From assembly GCA_009920665.1 (NCBI GenBank), contig RFZL01000012.1, positions 1 through 56,462 on the forward strand: DNA of 56,462 nt, written 5' to 3'. The translations under genes were made by a program, and so were the position numbers. The notes below the pieces were generated by a model. That model searched no databases. It was not told the DNA's origin and was given only the letters and a program-made list of their open reading frames with translations. The stretch comes from Alphaproteobacteria bacterium. GTDB taxonomy: Bacteria; Pseudomonadota; Alphaproteobacteria; Puniceispirillales; Puniceispirillaceae. This document shows positions 1 through 8,469 of the stretch, in pieces (position 1 is the first letter of the stretch; the number at the start of each line of letters is the position of its first letter).

Positions 1-189
1 ACGCCGGCGCTGGTCGCGCCGCTGGAATTCACCGTTCGTCGTGATGATTATGTCGAGCTTGGCGGGCATGGTGACGCCGTAAGAAGCATTGCCGAGGCGA
101 TCGAGCAGGGAAGCGAATATGGCGCCAATGCGCAGGTCATGGGCCCCGGGGCAAAGACGGTGTTGACCGGCAATGACGACGCATCCTGA
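1..189 (+). CDS. C-terminal fragment, possible 6-hydroxynicotinate reductase-like protein
   Basis: The window opens inside a gene. Frame 1 is open from base 1 to a TGA at 187-189 and encodes 62 residues containing the stretch LVAPLEFTVRRDDYVELGGH. I cannot assign it from this tail alone. From memory, genes of the 6-hydroxynicotinate reductase type often lie just upstream of UPF0280 and DUF1185 genes in alphaproteobacteria, and both of those follow here, so that identity is a guess from context. The stop codon lies inside the next gene (17-base overlap), which argues for translational coupling and one operon. Confidence 0.45.
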   Translation, partial: TPALVAPLEFTVRRDDYVELGGHGDAVRSIAEAIEQGSEYGANAQVMGPGAKTVLTGNDDAS

Positions 190-1114
190 GGCATATGCCG
201 GCAGCCGGCCATCGGCCATGGCGGGCTTTCAGGCAGCCTTGATCGGCCAACGTCAGCGTCTTCATATCCAGCATGGTCCCATCGATCTGGTGATTGACGC
301 AGACGGGCCCGGACGCCGCGCGCTGTTTGAACGCGCCACAGGCGCGGCGATGCCGGTTCTCTCGACCCTTGCGGATGAGCTGGACGGGCTGCGCGCGCCA
401 TATGTTGCGGGACGCCGCTTCAACGGGCCGGTGGCGTGCCGCATGCAGTCTGTCTGCCGGATCGCCGGTGACAGCTTCGTCACCCCCATGGCCGCGGTGG
501 CGGGGTCGGTGGCAGATCACGTTCTGGCGGCGATGCTGGATGATGAGGCGGCACGGGACAGCAGCCGGATCAGCGTGAATAACGGTGGTGATATCGCCTT
601 CTGGACCGCGGATGGCGCCACGACGCGCGCCCTGATCGCCGGTCTGCCGGCAGGCATGCTGACGCTCACCGGACCGACATGCTGGCGCGGTATGGCCAGT
701 TCGGGGTGGGGCGGGCGCAGTCACTCGCTTGGCATTGCCGACAGCGTGACGGTGCTTGCCGAAAGTGCCGCGCTGGCCGATATCGCGGCAACTCTGATCG
801 CCAATGATGTCGATCTGCCGGACCATCCGATGATCACGCGGCAGCCGGCGCATGACCTTGACCCGGCAAGCGACCTTGCCGGCAGGATGGTGACGACCGG
901 CGTGCCGTCCCTTGCCGATGACGAGATTGCGGCCGCGCTGGCCGCCGGGCGCGTGACAGCCACAAGGGTTATGCAGCAGGGCGGCATTGCCGGCGCGGTG
1001 CTGGTCCTGCAGGATCGGATCGAGACGGTGGGCCTTGCCGACAGCCTGCTTGCCGGACAGCCGGCTGATGCCGACAGGCCAGATGACATCAAGGCAGGAG
1101 ACAATCCATCATGA
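173..1114 (+). CDS. UPF0280 family protein (ApbE-like fold)
   Basis: A 313-residue protein of the UPF0280 family, which shares a fold with ApbE flavin transferases but has no established reaction. Visible family features are the SRISVNNGGDIAFW segment at about residues 125-138, the GWGGRSHSLGIADSVTVLA segment at about 178-196, and the DLPDHPMI segment near 215. Length is typical. The ATG at 173 overlaps the upstream gene by 17 bases, and the following DUF1185 gene starts inside its 3' end. This chain of overlaps suggests that the three products work together, probably in N-heterocycle breakdown; that role is inferred from neighbours (nicotinamidase just downstream). Confidence 0.8.
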   Translation: MTTHPEAYAGSRPSAMAGFQAALIGQRQRLHIQHGPIDLVIDADGPGRRALFERATGAAMPVLSTLADELDGLRAPYVAGRRFNGPVACRMQSVCRIAGDSFVTPMAAVAGSVADHVLAAMLDDEAARDSSRISVNNGGDIAFWTADGATTRALIAGLPAGMLTLTGPTCWRGMASSGWGGRSHSLGIADSVTVLAESAALADIAATLIANDVDLPDHPMITRQPAHDLDPASDLAGRMVTTGVPSLADDEIAAALAAGRVTATRVMQQGGIAGAVLVLQDRIETVGLADSLLAGQPADADRPDDIKAGDNPS

Positions 1115-1640
1115 AAATGGCCCGCCGCCGGAGACGCCGCGCCGCCGCGCTGCCATTGTCGCTGTCGTCGCCAACCCGTTCGCCGGCACCTGGCAGGAGG
1201 ATCTGCAATCGGCGATGGATAATCTGAAACCGCTTGGCCTTGCCATGACGGACGAGCTAATCGGTCTGCTTGGCGGGGTCGAGGGGATTGACGGCTATGG
1301 CAAGGCGGCGCTGGCCGGCGAGGGCGGCGAGCTGGAACATACCGCGCTGTGGCATGTCCCGGGTGGCTATTCGATGCGCGAGCGTCTTGGCGAGGCCAGG
1401 GCCATCGTGCCGTCGGCGATGAAGGTTGGTGGCCCCGGCACACCGATCGATATCCCGCTTGGTCACATCAATGCGGCCTATGTACGGAGCCATTTCGACG
1501 CCATGGAGGTGCGGCTTGCCGATGCGCCGCGCGCCGGCGAGATCATGTTCGCGCTTGCCATGTCGCGGGGCCCGCGGATCCATGACCGCATGGGCGGGCT
1601 GACCGTCGATGAGGTCACCGGCGAGGACGGGCTGCGTTAG
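1083..1640 (+). CDS. DUF1185 'amino acid synthesis' family protein
   Basis: Encodes a DUF1185 protein of about 185 residues, function unknown. The segment beginning ETIHHENG and running through RRRAAIVAVVANPFAG aligns well with the second copy in this window (20625-21182), as does the downstream YGKAAL / GEGGELEHTALWH region. The start is uncertain. ATG 1083 (or 1068, same frame) gives a somewhat short N-terminus and has only a weak ribosome site. A better site (AGGAG at 1095-1099) precedes an ATG at 1111 that is in a different frame and ends early. The start overlaps the UPF0280 gene by 32 bases. Confidence is high for the family and moderate for the start. Confidence 0.75.
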   Translation: MTSRQETIHHENGPPPETPRRRAAIVAVVANPFAGTWQEDLQSAMDNLKPLGLAMTDELIGLLGGVEGIDGYGKAALAGEGGELEHTALWHVPGGYSMRERLGEARAIVPSAMKVGGPGTPIDIPLGHINAAYVRSHFDAMEVRLADAPRAGEIMFALAMSRGPRIHDRMGGLTVDEVTGEDGLR

Positions 1641-1732
1641 ACCGGTATCTTGCGCCATCATATTGCCTAGGCTGACGCCGCATCCTACAATCAGGCGTAC
1701 GATTGGGCTGTTCTGATGCGAGGTAGGGATAG

Positions 1733-2329
1733 ATGAAGGCGCTTGTGGTAATCGACCCGCAGAATGATTTCTGCCCGGGCGGCGCGCTTGCCGTCACTGA
1801 TGGCGACAGCATCATGCAGCCCATCAACGGGATGATGGACGCGTTCGATTTGGTGATCCTGACCCAGGACTGGCACCCGCAAGGCCATTCCAGCTTTGCC
1901 TCGTCGCATGATGGCGCGGCACCCTTCACCCTGACCGAGATGCCCTATGGCCCGCAGGTGCTGTGGCCCGACCATTGTATTCAGGGAAGTGACGGGGCGG
2001 CGTTTCATCCGGCGCTCGACACCGTCCGCGCCGACGCGGTGATCCGCAAGGGCACCAACCCGGCGGTTGATTCCTATTCGGCCTTTTTCGAGAATGACAA
2101 GGCGACGGCGACAGGGCTTGCCGGGCTGCTCCGTGATCGCGGCTGCGAGGATCTGACGATGGTCGGATTGGCGACCGATTACTGCGTCGCCTGGTCGGCG
2201 CTGGACGGGGTGGCGAATGGCTTTCGGATCGAGGTCAGGCTGCCGGCCTGCCGGGCGATCGACCTTGACGGGTCACTCGACAAGGCGCTTGCCGACATGC
2301 GCGCAGCCGGTGTGACATTGATGGAATAG
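1733..2329 (+). CDS. pncA: nicotinamidase (isochorismatase-fold hydrolase)
   Basis: Hydrolyses nicotinamide to nicotinate and ammonia in the cytoplasm (NAD salvage). The 198-residue protein has the family triad Asp8 (VVIDPQNDF), Lys106 (IRKGTNP) and Cys151 (ATDYCV). The metal-site motif TQDWHPQGH gives Asp46, His48 and His52, and the substrate loop carries SYSAFF at 114-119. Length matches bacterial PncA (about 200-215). It follows the UPF0280/DUF1185 genes by 92 bases. With a possible hydroxynicotinate reductase upstream this could be a route from nicotinamide into nicotinate breakdown, though simple NAD salvage is equally possible. Confidence 0.9.
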   Translation: MKALVVIDPQNDFCPGGALAVTDGDSIMQPINGMMDAFDLVILTQDWHPQGHSSFASSHDGAAPFTLTEMPYGPQVLWPDHCIQGSDGAAFHPALDTVRADAVIRKGTNPAVDSYSAFFENDKATATGLAGLLRDRGCEDLTMVGLATDYCVAWSALDGVANGFRIEVRLPACRAIDLDGSLDKALADMRAAGVTLME

Positions 2330-2351
2330 ACCTGATTCAAACGGGGGCGAC

Positions 2352-2900
2352 ATGACCGAAAACACTGGAACGGGAAGCGCGCACAATGCTGGTGAGGCGC
2401 GATCGCCGGTGGCCAGCCTTGTGATCACCTTTTTGGGCGGCGCGCTGATCGGTGCCGGCCTTTACTGGGCGGCTGGCGATTTGTGGTCCGAGACCCTGCG
2501 TGGCGGCATGGATCACAGCAGCATGGCGGGCGGCGACATGATGATGGACGGCAAGCCGCATGAGCATGGCATGCTGACGGTCGATGACTGGGCGAACCCG
2601 CCAACCATCGAAGCCGAAATTTTCAAGGATCCCGAGAGCGGCTGGAACCTGCATGTGATGACGACGAATTTCGCCTTCAACGCGGCCAATGCCGGCTTTG
2701 ACAATGTCGAGGGCGAGGGGCATGCCCATATCTATGTGAATGGCGACAAGCTTGGGCGTCTCTATGGCGACTGGTACCATATCGCCGGCCTGTCCGCGGG
2801 AACGCATGATGTGAAGATATCGCTGAATGCGAATGACCACAGCGCGCTGCATCGTGACGGCAAGGAGCTTGCCGCGCATGTGACCGTCATCGTCGAGTGA
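2352..2900 (+). CDS. membrane-anchored His/Met-rich conserved protein of unknown function
   Basis: A 182-residue protein with one N-terminal transmembrane segment (about residues 17-41, VASLVITFLGGALIGAGLYW) and the rest probably periplasmic. After the anchor comes a Met/His-rich linker (MDHSSMAGGDMMMDGKPHEH) of the sort that often binds copper. A conserved beta-type domain follows, with DPESGWNLHVMTTNF, GEGHAHIYVNGDKLGRLYG and ANDHSALHRDGK. I recognise it as a widespread conserved hypothetical but know no proven function. A copper or other metal role is inference from the His/Met content only. It lies 22 bases after pncA, so it may be co-transcribed. Confidence 0.7.
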   Translation: MTENTGTGSAHNAGEARSPVASLVITFLGGALIGAGLYWAAGDLWSETLRGGMDHSSMAGGDMMMDGKPHEHGMLTVDDWANPPTIEAEIFKDPESGWNLHVMTTNFAFNAANAGFDNVEGEGHAHIYVNGDKLGRLYGDWYHIAGLSAGTHDVKISLNANDHSALHRDGKELAAHVTVIVE

Positions 2901-2958
2901 CTTCCGGGTGATACAGTTACCGGCATGTGATTGGCGAAGGGACGGATATGGCCCCGCG

Positions 2959-3576
2959 TCATGAACGTCGCGGGAAGGCCATCTCCGGCTTGTAGCTGGC
3001 GAAGGAGTCCAGCGTCTGGCGGTTGCATTGTTCCTGCCGGTCGGTGCCTGGCTGGACCGCGGTGATCACCGGGAAGCTGGCCCGGTAACCGGCGGTGCGC
3101 TCATTATCCTCCATGGCGATGGTGGCGATTCCGGCGACAATACCGTGCTGGCGTTCGACAAGGCGGATCGCGCCGTCCATCGTGCCACCTGTCTCGACCC
3201 ACTGGTCGACCAGCAGGACGCGTGTGCCGCTGGCGAAGGCCGGGGTGCGCATCTCCATGTCCTGTGTCCGGCCCGAATAGTTGGTGAAGGACACGGCGTC
3301 GGTGTCGACACACAGCTTGCCGGCCTTGCGGATGGGAAGGAACCCGACGCCGATCCGCGTCGCGAGGGCGGCACCCAGAACAAATCCCATGGCATCGAGC
3401 CCGGCCACCACGTCGCATTCCACCCCTTCGAGCTCGGCCGTGAGATCGTCGAGAAGCTGTGTGAAGGCGTCGCCATTGATATAGATCGAGGTCGGGTCGA
3501 GCCAGGCGAATTTCTCGCCCTTCGTGTTCGGTGACATGATGTCGAGATACCAGCGCTCGGCGTTCCTGTCGGTCAT
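2959..3576 (-). CDS. adenine-phosphoribosyltransferase-like PRTase
   Basis: A 205-residue type I phosphoribosyltransferase. These enzymes join a nucleobase to PRPP, or run the reverse reaction. The PRPP loop is at about residues 120-132, VLLVDQWVETGGT; the second Asp of the usual DD pair is Gln here. A FDAMGF-like segment (GLDAMGFVLGAALATRIGVGFLPIRKAGKL, about 59-88) matches the Apt subgroup. It overlaps the upstream BtpA-like gene by four bases (ATGA), so the two form an operon divergent from the ABC importer at 4.5 kb. The substrate cannot be read from sequence; a purine or modified base is likely. Confidence 0.8.
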   Translation of the reverse strand: MTDRNAERWYLDIMSPNTKGEKFAWLDPTSIYINGDAFTQLLDDLTAELEGVECDVVAGLDAMGFVLGAALATRIGVGFLPIRKAGKLCVDTDAVSFTNYSGRTQDMEMRTPAFASGTRVLLVDQWVETGGTMDGAIRLVERQHGIVAGIATIAMEDNERTAGYRASFPVITAVQPGTDRQEQCNRQTLDSFASYKPEMAFPRRS

Positions 3577-4316
3577 GATGTGGCTCCCATTTCATGGCAT
3601 ATGTCGACAAGGCGCGCCAGACGCGCCGGGTCGATCCTGTAGAAATCACCCTCGATATTAATCCCGGTCGCGACCATAAAACAATCGACCATGGCATAGG
3701 TGCGGGCATTCTCGGGCGTGATCCCGGAGGCAAGCGCGATCGGCCTGTCGGGAAGTGACCGGCGGAACTGGTCAAGCTTGCCGATATCGGCCGATTTGCC
3801 GGTGGCGATCCCCGATGTCGTCACCACATCCATGTAATTGCCGGCGATGGCGGCGGCGCGCGCATGGTCCTGCGGGTCGACAGGTCGCTGCTTCTTGAAG
3901 GCGGTGCCACCGAAATACAGACCGTTCCAGCCACAGTCGCGGCGTATAGCGGCGATCTCATCGGCCTCTTCCTGGCTTTCGGTGCGCTCGTCGATGCGCG
4001 CATCATCGGCCCAGTAGGCATCGATCGGGGTGCCACGCGCGCCCAGTTCGGCCAGGATCGGAAACGCTTCCAGACCTGTCACGGCCAGAAAATTCAGCCC
4101 GATCCAGAAATCCGGGTAGCGGGTGCGAATCGCCTCGATGATGGGCAGGAAGGGCCCGATTCCGAAATCATGATTGATCAGAAAACACCCGTTCAGGCCG
4201 GCATCGACCACATGGTCGATATTCGCCGCTGTCAGGCTCTCGTCAAGGACATGGATGACAGGCAGAATCACCGGGCCTGGGCTGTCAAAAATTGTATGAA
4301 ATTCAGATGCCTGCAT
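3573..4316 (-). CDS. BtpA/SgcQ-like TIM-barrel protein
   Basis: A 247-residue cytoplasmic TIM-barrel protein. The C-terminal phosphate-binding-like region ALASGITPENARTYAMVD (about 194-211) followed by VATGINIEGDFYRIDP resembles BtpA (a photosystem I biogenesis factor) and SgcQ. The N-terminal strand PVILPVIHVLDE and the DYWADD-like region (IDAYWADDARIDERTESQEE) also fit. The family has no firm enzymatic role. Its four-base overlap with a phosphoribosyltransferase gene suggests a joint step on a nucleobase, ribosyl or ribosyl-phosphate compound, which is inference. It is the first gene of the minus-strand pair. Confidence 0.65.
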   Translation of the reverse strand: MQASEFHTIFDSPGPVILPVIHVLDESLTAANIDHVVDAGLNGCFLINHDFGIGPFLPIIEAIRTRYPDFWIGLNFLAVTGLEAFPILAELGARGTPIDAYWADDARIDERTESQEEADEIAAIRRDCGWNGLYFGGTAFKKQRPVDPQDHARAAAIAGNYMDVVTTSGIATGKSADIGKLDQFRRSLPDRPIALASGITPENARTYAMVDCFMVATGINIEGDFYRIDPARLARLVDICHEMGATS

Positions 4317-4508
4317 TGCGTCTCTACTGATTCCGGAAGGCCTTGGGGCAGGTCGGAATTTGCGTCACCACGGTGCAAAATAAGCACATGCTGACCAGCT
4401 TCAGACCGGATAAATTCGCTCTTGGCGCTTTACACGAGCATAAATCTGCTCATGCTGGAATGCAATCGGCGACCGGTCAGGCGCGGTACTATCAAGGGAG
4501 TAACCATA

Positions 4509-5585
4509 ATGAAATCCACAGCTAACCTTTTCGGCTCGAAACTGTCACGTCGCAAGGCGCTGACCTATGGTGCGGCAACCGCGCTTTCGACCCCCTTCAT
4601 CTCGCGGGCCTGGGCCGCGCCGACCGAGATCAACATGCTGGCATGGTACGGCCATGGCGAGCCGGACGTTGTCGCCGAGTTCGAGGCGGCCAACAACGTC
4701 AAGTTCAAGCCGAAATACTATGCCGGTGGTGACAACATGCTGGGGCTGATCGCGCAATCGCCCCCGGGTACCTATGATGTCATCCTGTCAGACGGCGAGT
4801 TCGTGCAGCAGTTGAACGCGGCCGGATATATCGAGGAGCTGAACGCCGCGGATTATCCGTTCGACGACATGCTCTATGAGGATTTCACCAAATTCCCCGG
4901 ACACTGGAAGGATGGCAAGCTCTATTCGATGATGGTGCGCTGTGGCCATCTTGGCGTGTCCTATAACAAGAACGCCATCACCGCCGAGGAGGCGATGAGC
5001 TATGAATGCTTCTGGAAGCCGGAGGTCAAGGGCAAGGTCGGTCATTTCGACTGGCACCTGCCGAGCCTTGGCATGATGAGCCTGTATAACGGCAATGGCG
5101 CCGGGCTGTGGGACCTGTCGGATTTCGATTATGGCGGAACCTTCAACTCGCTGAAGAATGGCGAGATGCTGGCGATGTGCGGCATCGGTGACTGGATCAC
5201 CGGTGTTCTGGAAAAGGATGGCGCGCCCGTCGGGTCGGTGGTGCCGAAAGAAGGCGGGATCCAGTGGACCGAGTCCTATTGCATCGGCAAGGGCACTGAA
5301 AAGGCCGACATCGTCAAGAAGTTCATCCAGTACATGCTGTCGGCCGAAGGTCAGGTGAAATCGGCGCAGATGGCGGCCTATCCCGGCTTTGCCATCACCA
5401 AAAGCGGCCGCGCCAGACTGATCGAGGTCGACCGGGCGGAGGCCGAGCGTACCGGCCAGATCGACGGAATGGCGAATGATCCGATCACGCTGGTCAAGGA
5501 AGGCCGCATCCACTACCGGAACATTCCGGTGCAGCAGACGCTCGAGGACTGGAACGATTTCTGGTCCGAATACAAGAACGCCTGA
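4509..5585 (+). CDS. polyamine-type ABC transporter substrate-binding protein (Tat exported)
   Basis: A 358-residue periplasmic binding protein of the PotD/spermidine-putrescine family (type 2 fold). The N-terminus has a twin-arginine signal (LSRRKALTYGAATALSTPF at residues 12-30, cleavage probably after AWA near residue 36), so it is probably exported folded. The conserved hinge and pocket regions MLAWYGH, YDVILSDGEFVQQL and GDWITGV are present. ATG 4509 is chosen because AAGGGAG lies just upstream; an in-frame start farther upstream has no such site. It is the first gene of an importer operon. The ligand need not be a polyamine: the operon ends with nucleobase-type hydrolases. Confidence 0.88.
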   Translation: MKSTANLFGSKLSRRKALTYGAATALSTPFISRAWAAPTEINMLAWYGHGEPDVVAEFEAANNVKFKPKYYAGGDNMLGLIAQSPPGTYDVILSDGEFVQQLNAAGYIEELNAADYPFDDMLYEDFTKFPGHWKDGKLYSMMVRCGHLGVSYNKNAITAEEAMSYECFWKPEVKGKVGHFDWHLPSLGMMSLYNGNGAGLWDLSDFDYGGTFNSLKNGEMLAMCGIGDWITGVLEKDGAPVGSVVPKEGGIQWTESYCIGKGTEKADIVKKFIQYMLSAEGQVKSAQMAAYPGFAITKSGRARLIEVDRAEAERTGQIDGMANDPITLVKEGRIHYRNIPVQQTLEDWNDFWSEYKNA

Positions 5586-5607
5586 GTGGATTTCATGACT
5601 GAAGGGA

Positions 5608-5657
5608 GGGCGGCGGCCTGCGCCGCCCATCCCGTGACCGGGGCGTGACGCCCCGGT
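5608..5657 (+). promoter_or_regulatory. two tandem hairpins between binding-protein and permease genes
   Basis: Two perfect inverted repeats fill the gap. The first has arms GGGCGGCG (5608-5615) and CGCCGCCC (5621-5628). The second has arms ACCGGGGCG (5637-5645) and CGCCCCGGT (5649-5657) around TGA. No T-run follows, so they look more like an mRNA stabiliser or processing block than an intrinsic terminator. Such structures usually keep binding-protein mRNA more abundant than permease mRNA. Confidence 0.7.
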
Positions 5658-5667
5658 TGACAATGTG

Positions 5668-6549
5668 ATGAGTGACTCCACCCCCGCCAAAGCCGCGTCA
5701 TCCGCCGCGCGGCAATCCTCGGTTTTCAAACTGACATTCCGGCTGCCAATCATCATCTGGCAGTCGCTGTTCTTCATTGGCCCGCTCTGCTTCATGGTGG
5801 CGATGTCCTTCTTCATCGTCCGCAATTACCGGATGCAGGAGGATTTCGTGATGAAGAACTGGCTCAAGATGTTGGGCCGGGACTATTTCTGGGACAGCTA
5901 TTTCCTGACCTGGGGCCTCGCCGGCATCGGCACTGTCGTGACAATGCTGGTGGCCTTTCCCGCCGCCTACACGCTGGCCTTCAAGGTCAGCGAGACGGTG
6001 CGGCGCTGGGCCATCTTCATGCTCATCATCCCGTTCTTCACAAGCTATCTTGTGCGGATTTTCTCCTGGTATGTGATTCTCGCCGAAAGCGGCGTGATCA
6101 ATGCCGGCCTCAGCTATCTCGGGCTTGGCCCGTTCGTCATGCTGAACACCAAATTCGGCACCGTTGTCGGCTATATGACGTTGACCCTGCCGCTGGTGAT
6201 CATCCTGCAGACCTTCGCACTGGCCAATATCGACAAATCGCTTGTCGAGGCGGCGTTCAATCTTGGATGCCGGCCGTTCCGCACGATCTACCGGGTGATC
6301 CTGCCGATGGCGCGCACCGGTCTGATCATCGCCGCGGTATTCTGTTTCATCCTGTCCTTCGGTGATTTTGTCAGCCCCTATTATCTTGGTGGCTCGAAAC
6401 CGCCGACGTTGCCGATCCTGATCGTCGACACGGTCAAGTCGGGCCAGCAATGGCCGCGCGCCGCGGTGGTGGCGGTGGTGATGATGGTGACGCTGTTCGT
6501 GGTTGCCTTTGCCGGTATCATGGCGGCCTATCGACGGAGGGTCGGATGA
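5668..6549 (+). CDS. ABC transporter permease, PotB type
   Basis: Inner-membrane permease of about 293 residues with roughly six transmembrane helices. The first is near residues 26-48 (IIWQSLFFIGPLCFMVAMSFF) and a large N-terminal periplasmic loop follows. The cytoplasmic EAA loop reads SLVEAAFNLGCRPFRTIYRVILP (about 191-213), which contacts the ATPase. It resembles PotB/PotH. ATG 5668 is used; a GTG at 5665 in the same frame is possible. The 3' end overlaps the next permease by four bases. Confidence 0.9.
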   Translation: MSDSTPAKAASSAARQSSVFKLTFRLPIIIWQSLFFIGPLCFMVAMSFFIVRNYRMQEDFVMKNWLKMLGRDYFWDSYFLTWGLAGIGTVVTMLVAFPAAYTLAFKVSETVRRWAIFMLIIPFFTSYLVRIFSWYVILAESGVINAGLSYLGLGPFVMLNTKFGTVVGYMTLTLPLVIILQTFALANIDKSLVEAAFNLGCRPFRTIYRVILPMARTGLIIAAVFCFILSFGDFVSPYYLGGSKPPTLPILIVDTVKSGQQWPRAAVVAVVMMVTLFVVAFAGIMAAYRRRVG

Positions 6550-7340
6550 GTGACAACCGCCCTCTGCGCTGGTTTCTCTATGGCTATCTGGCGCTTGTCT
6601 TCACCTTTGTCTTCGCGCCGATCCTGTTCAGTGTGATCTTCTCGTTCAATTCCGACCGGTTCCCGACAATCCCGCTCGGCAGCTTCACCCTGAAATGGTA
6701 CCAGACGGTGTGGAACGACCCCGATGTCTGGGAGGCGGCACGCACCAGCCTGACCGTCTCGCTGTCGACGGCGACCATCGCCACGCTGCTTGGCTTTGCC
6801 ACCGCCTATACCGACTATCGCTACAGTTTCCGCCTGAAGCCGATCTATCTGGGGCTTGTGCTGCTGCCGCCGACAATCCCGCTGATCATCATGGCGCTGG
6901 CGATGCTGGCCTGGTTTGCCAAGCTCGGCATTTCGGGGCAGGTGATGTCGATCATCATCGCGCATAGTGTCCTGACAGCGCCGTTTGCGATGGCGATCAT
7001 CCGCCTGCGGCTCAGCCAGATGGACCCAAGTCTTGAATCCGCCGCATGGAACCTTGGCGCCAGCCAGTGGAGCGCGTTGCGCCGGGTCATCGTGCCGTTC
7101 TGCCGGCCGGCCATCATCTCGTCCTTCTGCCTGACGGCGGCGGTGTCGTTCGATGAATTCGCCATTTCATGGTTTGTCGCCGGCCTCAACAAGACGATCC
7201 CGGTGATCATTCTCGAAATTGTCACCGGCAATATCGACCCGCAGGTCAACGCCATCGGCAGTTTTGTTTTCCTGGTCTCGATGACGCTGGTTATCATTGC
7301 GCAGGTGGTGCTGATGACCCGCCGCAAAAAGGAAGTGTGA
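6546..7340 (+). CDS. ABC transporter permease, PotC type
   Basis: A 264-residue second permease of the importer, PotC/PotI-like. Six hydrophobic helices are visible, beginning with WFLYGYLALVFTFVFAPILF. The EAA loop is SLESAAWNLGASQWSALRRVIVP (about 161-183). The true start is ATG 6546, giving MSDNRPLRW and an ATGA overlap with the previous stop; the open frame extends upstream but would intrude into the first permease. It would pair with the PotB-like subunit to form the channel. Confidence 0.9.
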   Translation: MSDNRPLRWFLYGYLALVFTFVFAPILFSVIFSFNSDRFPTIPLGSFTLKWYQTVWNDPDVWEAARTSLTVSLSTATIATLLGFATAYTDYRYSFRLKPIYLGLVLLPPTIPLIIMALAMLAWFAKLGISGQVMSIIIAHSVLTAPFAMAIIRLRLSQMDPSLESAAWNLGASQWSALRRVIVPFCRPAIISSFCLTAAVSFDEFAISWFVAGLNKTIPVIILEIVTGNIDPQVNAIGSFVFLVSMTLVIIAQVVLMTRRKKEV

Positions 7341-7344
7341 TTTC

Positions 7345-8433
7345 ATGGTGGCTCCCCTCGTTGAATTCAGGTCGGTGGTAAAACGCTTCGACGATTTCGT
7401 GGCTGTCGAGCGGGTGAATTTCACCATCGAGGCCGGTGAGTTCGTCGCCATCATGGGCCCGTCAGGCTGTGGCAAGACGACAACCTTGCGGATGCTTGCC
7501 GGGCTGGAGGCCCCGTCGGAGGGCGAGGTGCTGATGGAAGGCCGGGTGATGAATGATGTGCCGGCGCATGAACGCGACACACCACTTGTCTGGCAGTCGC
7601 TGGCGCTGTTTCCGTTCCTGAATGCCCGTGAGAATGTCGAGTTCGGCCTGCAGATGCGTGGTGTGGAGGCGGCGGAGCGACGGCGGCGGGCCCTGGAATG
7701 GCTCGACCGGATGGAAATCGCGGAATTCGCCGAACGTGATATCGCCAGCCTGTCGGGCGGCCAGAAACAGCGTGTTGCGCTGGCGCGCTCCCTGGTCATC
7801 GAGCCGCGGATCCTGCTTCTTGACGAGCCGCTCTCGGCGCTGGATGCCAATCTGGTGATCCGTATGCAGTCGGTGCTGACAAAGCTCCAGCGCGAGCTTG
7901 GCATCACCTTCGTCTATGTCACGCATTCGCAGTCCGAGGCCTTTGCCATGGCGGACCGGGTGGTGATCATGTCGCGCGGGCATATCGCGCAGATCGGATC
8001 GCCGAAGGATATCTACCGGGCGCCGGCAAACCGTTTCGTGGCCGAATTTGTCGGGCGCAACAACATCATCACCGGCACCGTCAGCAAGGCCACCGCGAAA
8101 GCCGTGACCATTGACGGCAGCCTCGGCAGTTTCACGGTTGATCTCGGGCAGCATGAAAAGCCGCAAAAGGGCGACACCGCCCGGTTTGTCGTCGCGGCCG
8201 ACCTGGCGCAGATCTCGACCGCGAAGCCGCGCCGCGGCAGCGCCATCGCCTGTTCGCTGATCTCCGAGGAATTCATTGGCTCGGTCGTGACATTGTTCCT
8301 CGAGGCGGAGGATGGCAGCGAGTTGAAAGTCCAGCTTCAGGAGCGCGAGCTGTCGAAAATGGATCTGAAATCGGCGGCCACGATCTATCTCAGCTGGGCG
8401 TCGGACCAGGCGCATTATATCGGCGCGGACTGA
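7345..8433 (+). CDS. ABC transporter ATP-binding protein, PotA type
   Basis: A 362-residue ATPase that powers the importer. Walker A is GPSGCGKTT (residues 38-46), the signature is LSGGQKQR (136-143), Walker B is LLLDEP (157-162), and the switch His lies in VTHSQSEA. A C-terminal TOBE-type domain (from about residue 240) fits the Pot/Mal subfamily. The Q-loop region reads LVWQSLALFPFL rather than the common QSYALFPH. It starts four bases after the permease stop. Confidence 0.93.
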   Translation: MVAPLVEFRSVVKRFDDFVAVERVNFTIEAGEFVAIMGPSGCGKTTTLRMLAGLEAPSEGEVLMEGRVMNDVPAHERDTPLVWQSLALFPFLNARENVEFGLQMRGVEAAERRRRALEWLDRMEIAEFAERDIASLSGGQKQRVALARSLVIEPRILLLDEPLSALDANLVIRMQSVLTKLQRELGITFVYVTHSQSEAFAMADRVVIMSRGHIAQIGSPKDIYRAPANRFVAEFVGRNNIITGTVSKATAKAVTIDGSLGSFTVDLGQHEKPQKGDTARFVVAADLAQISTAKPRRGSAIACSLISEEFIGSVVTLFLEAEDGSELKVQLQERELSKMDLKSAATIYLSWASDQAHYIGAD

Positions 8434-8469
8434 CCGCGGCAGGATGGCCCGACGGGCAGGGAGGCAAGA

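Noticed and set aside
4391-4406. Possible RutR half-site CTGACCAGC upstream of the Pot-type importer
   Set aside because: Only the left half matches the consensus; the right half is not a TGGTCAA-like sequence. Too weak to claim that the importer belongs to the RutR regulon.
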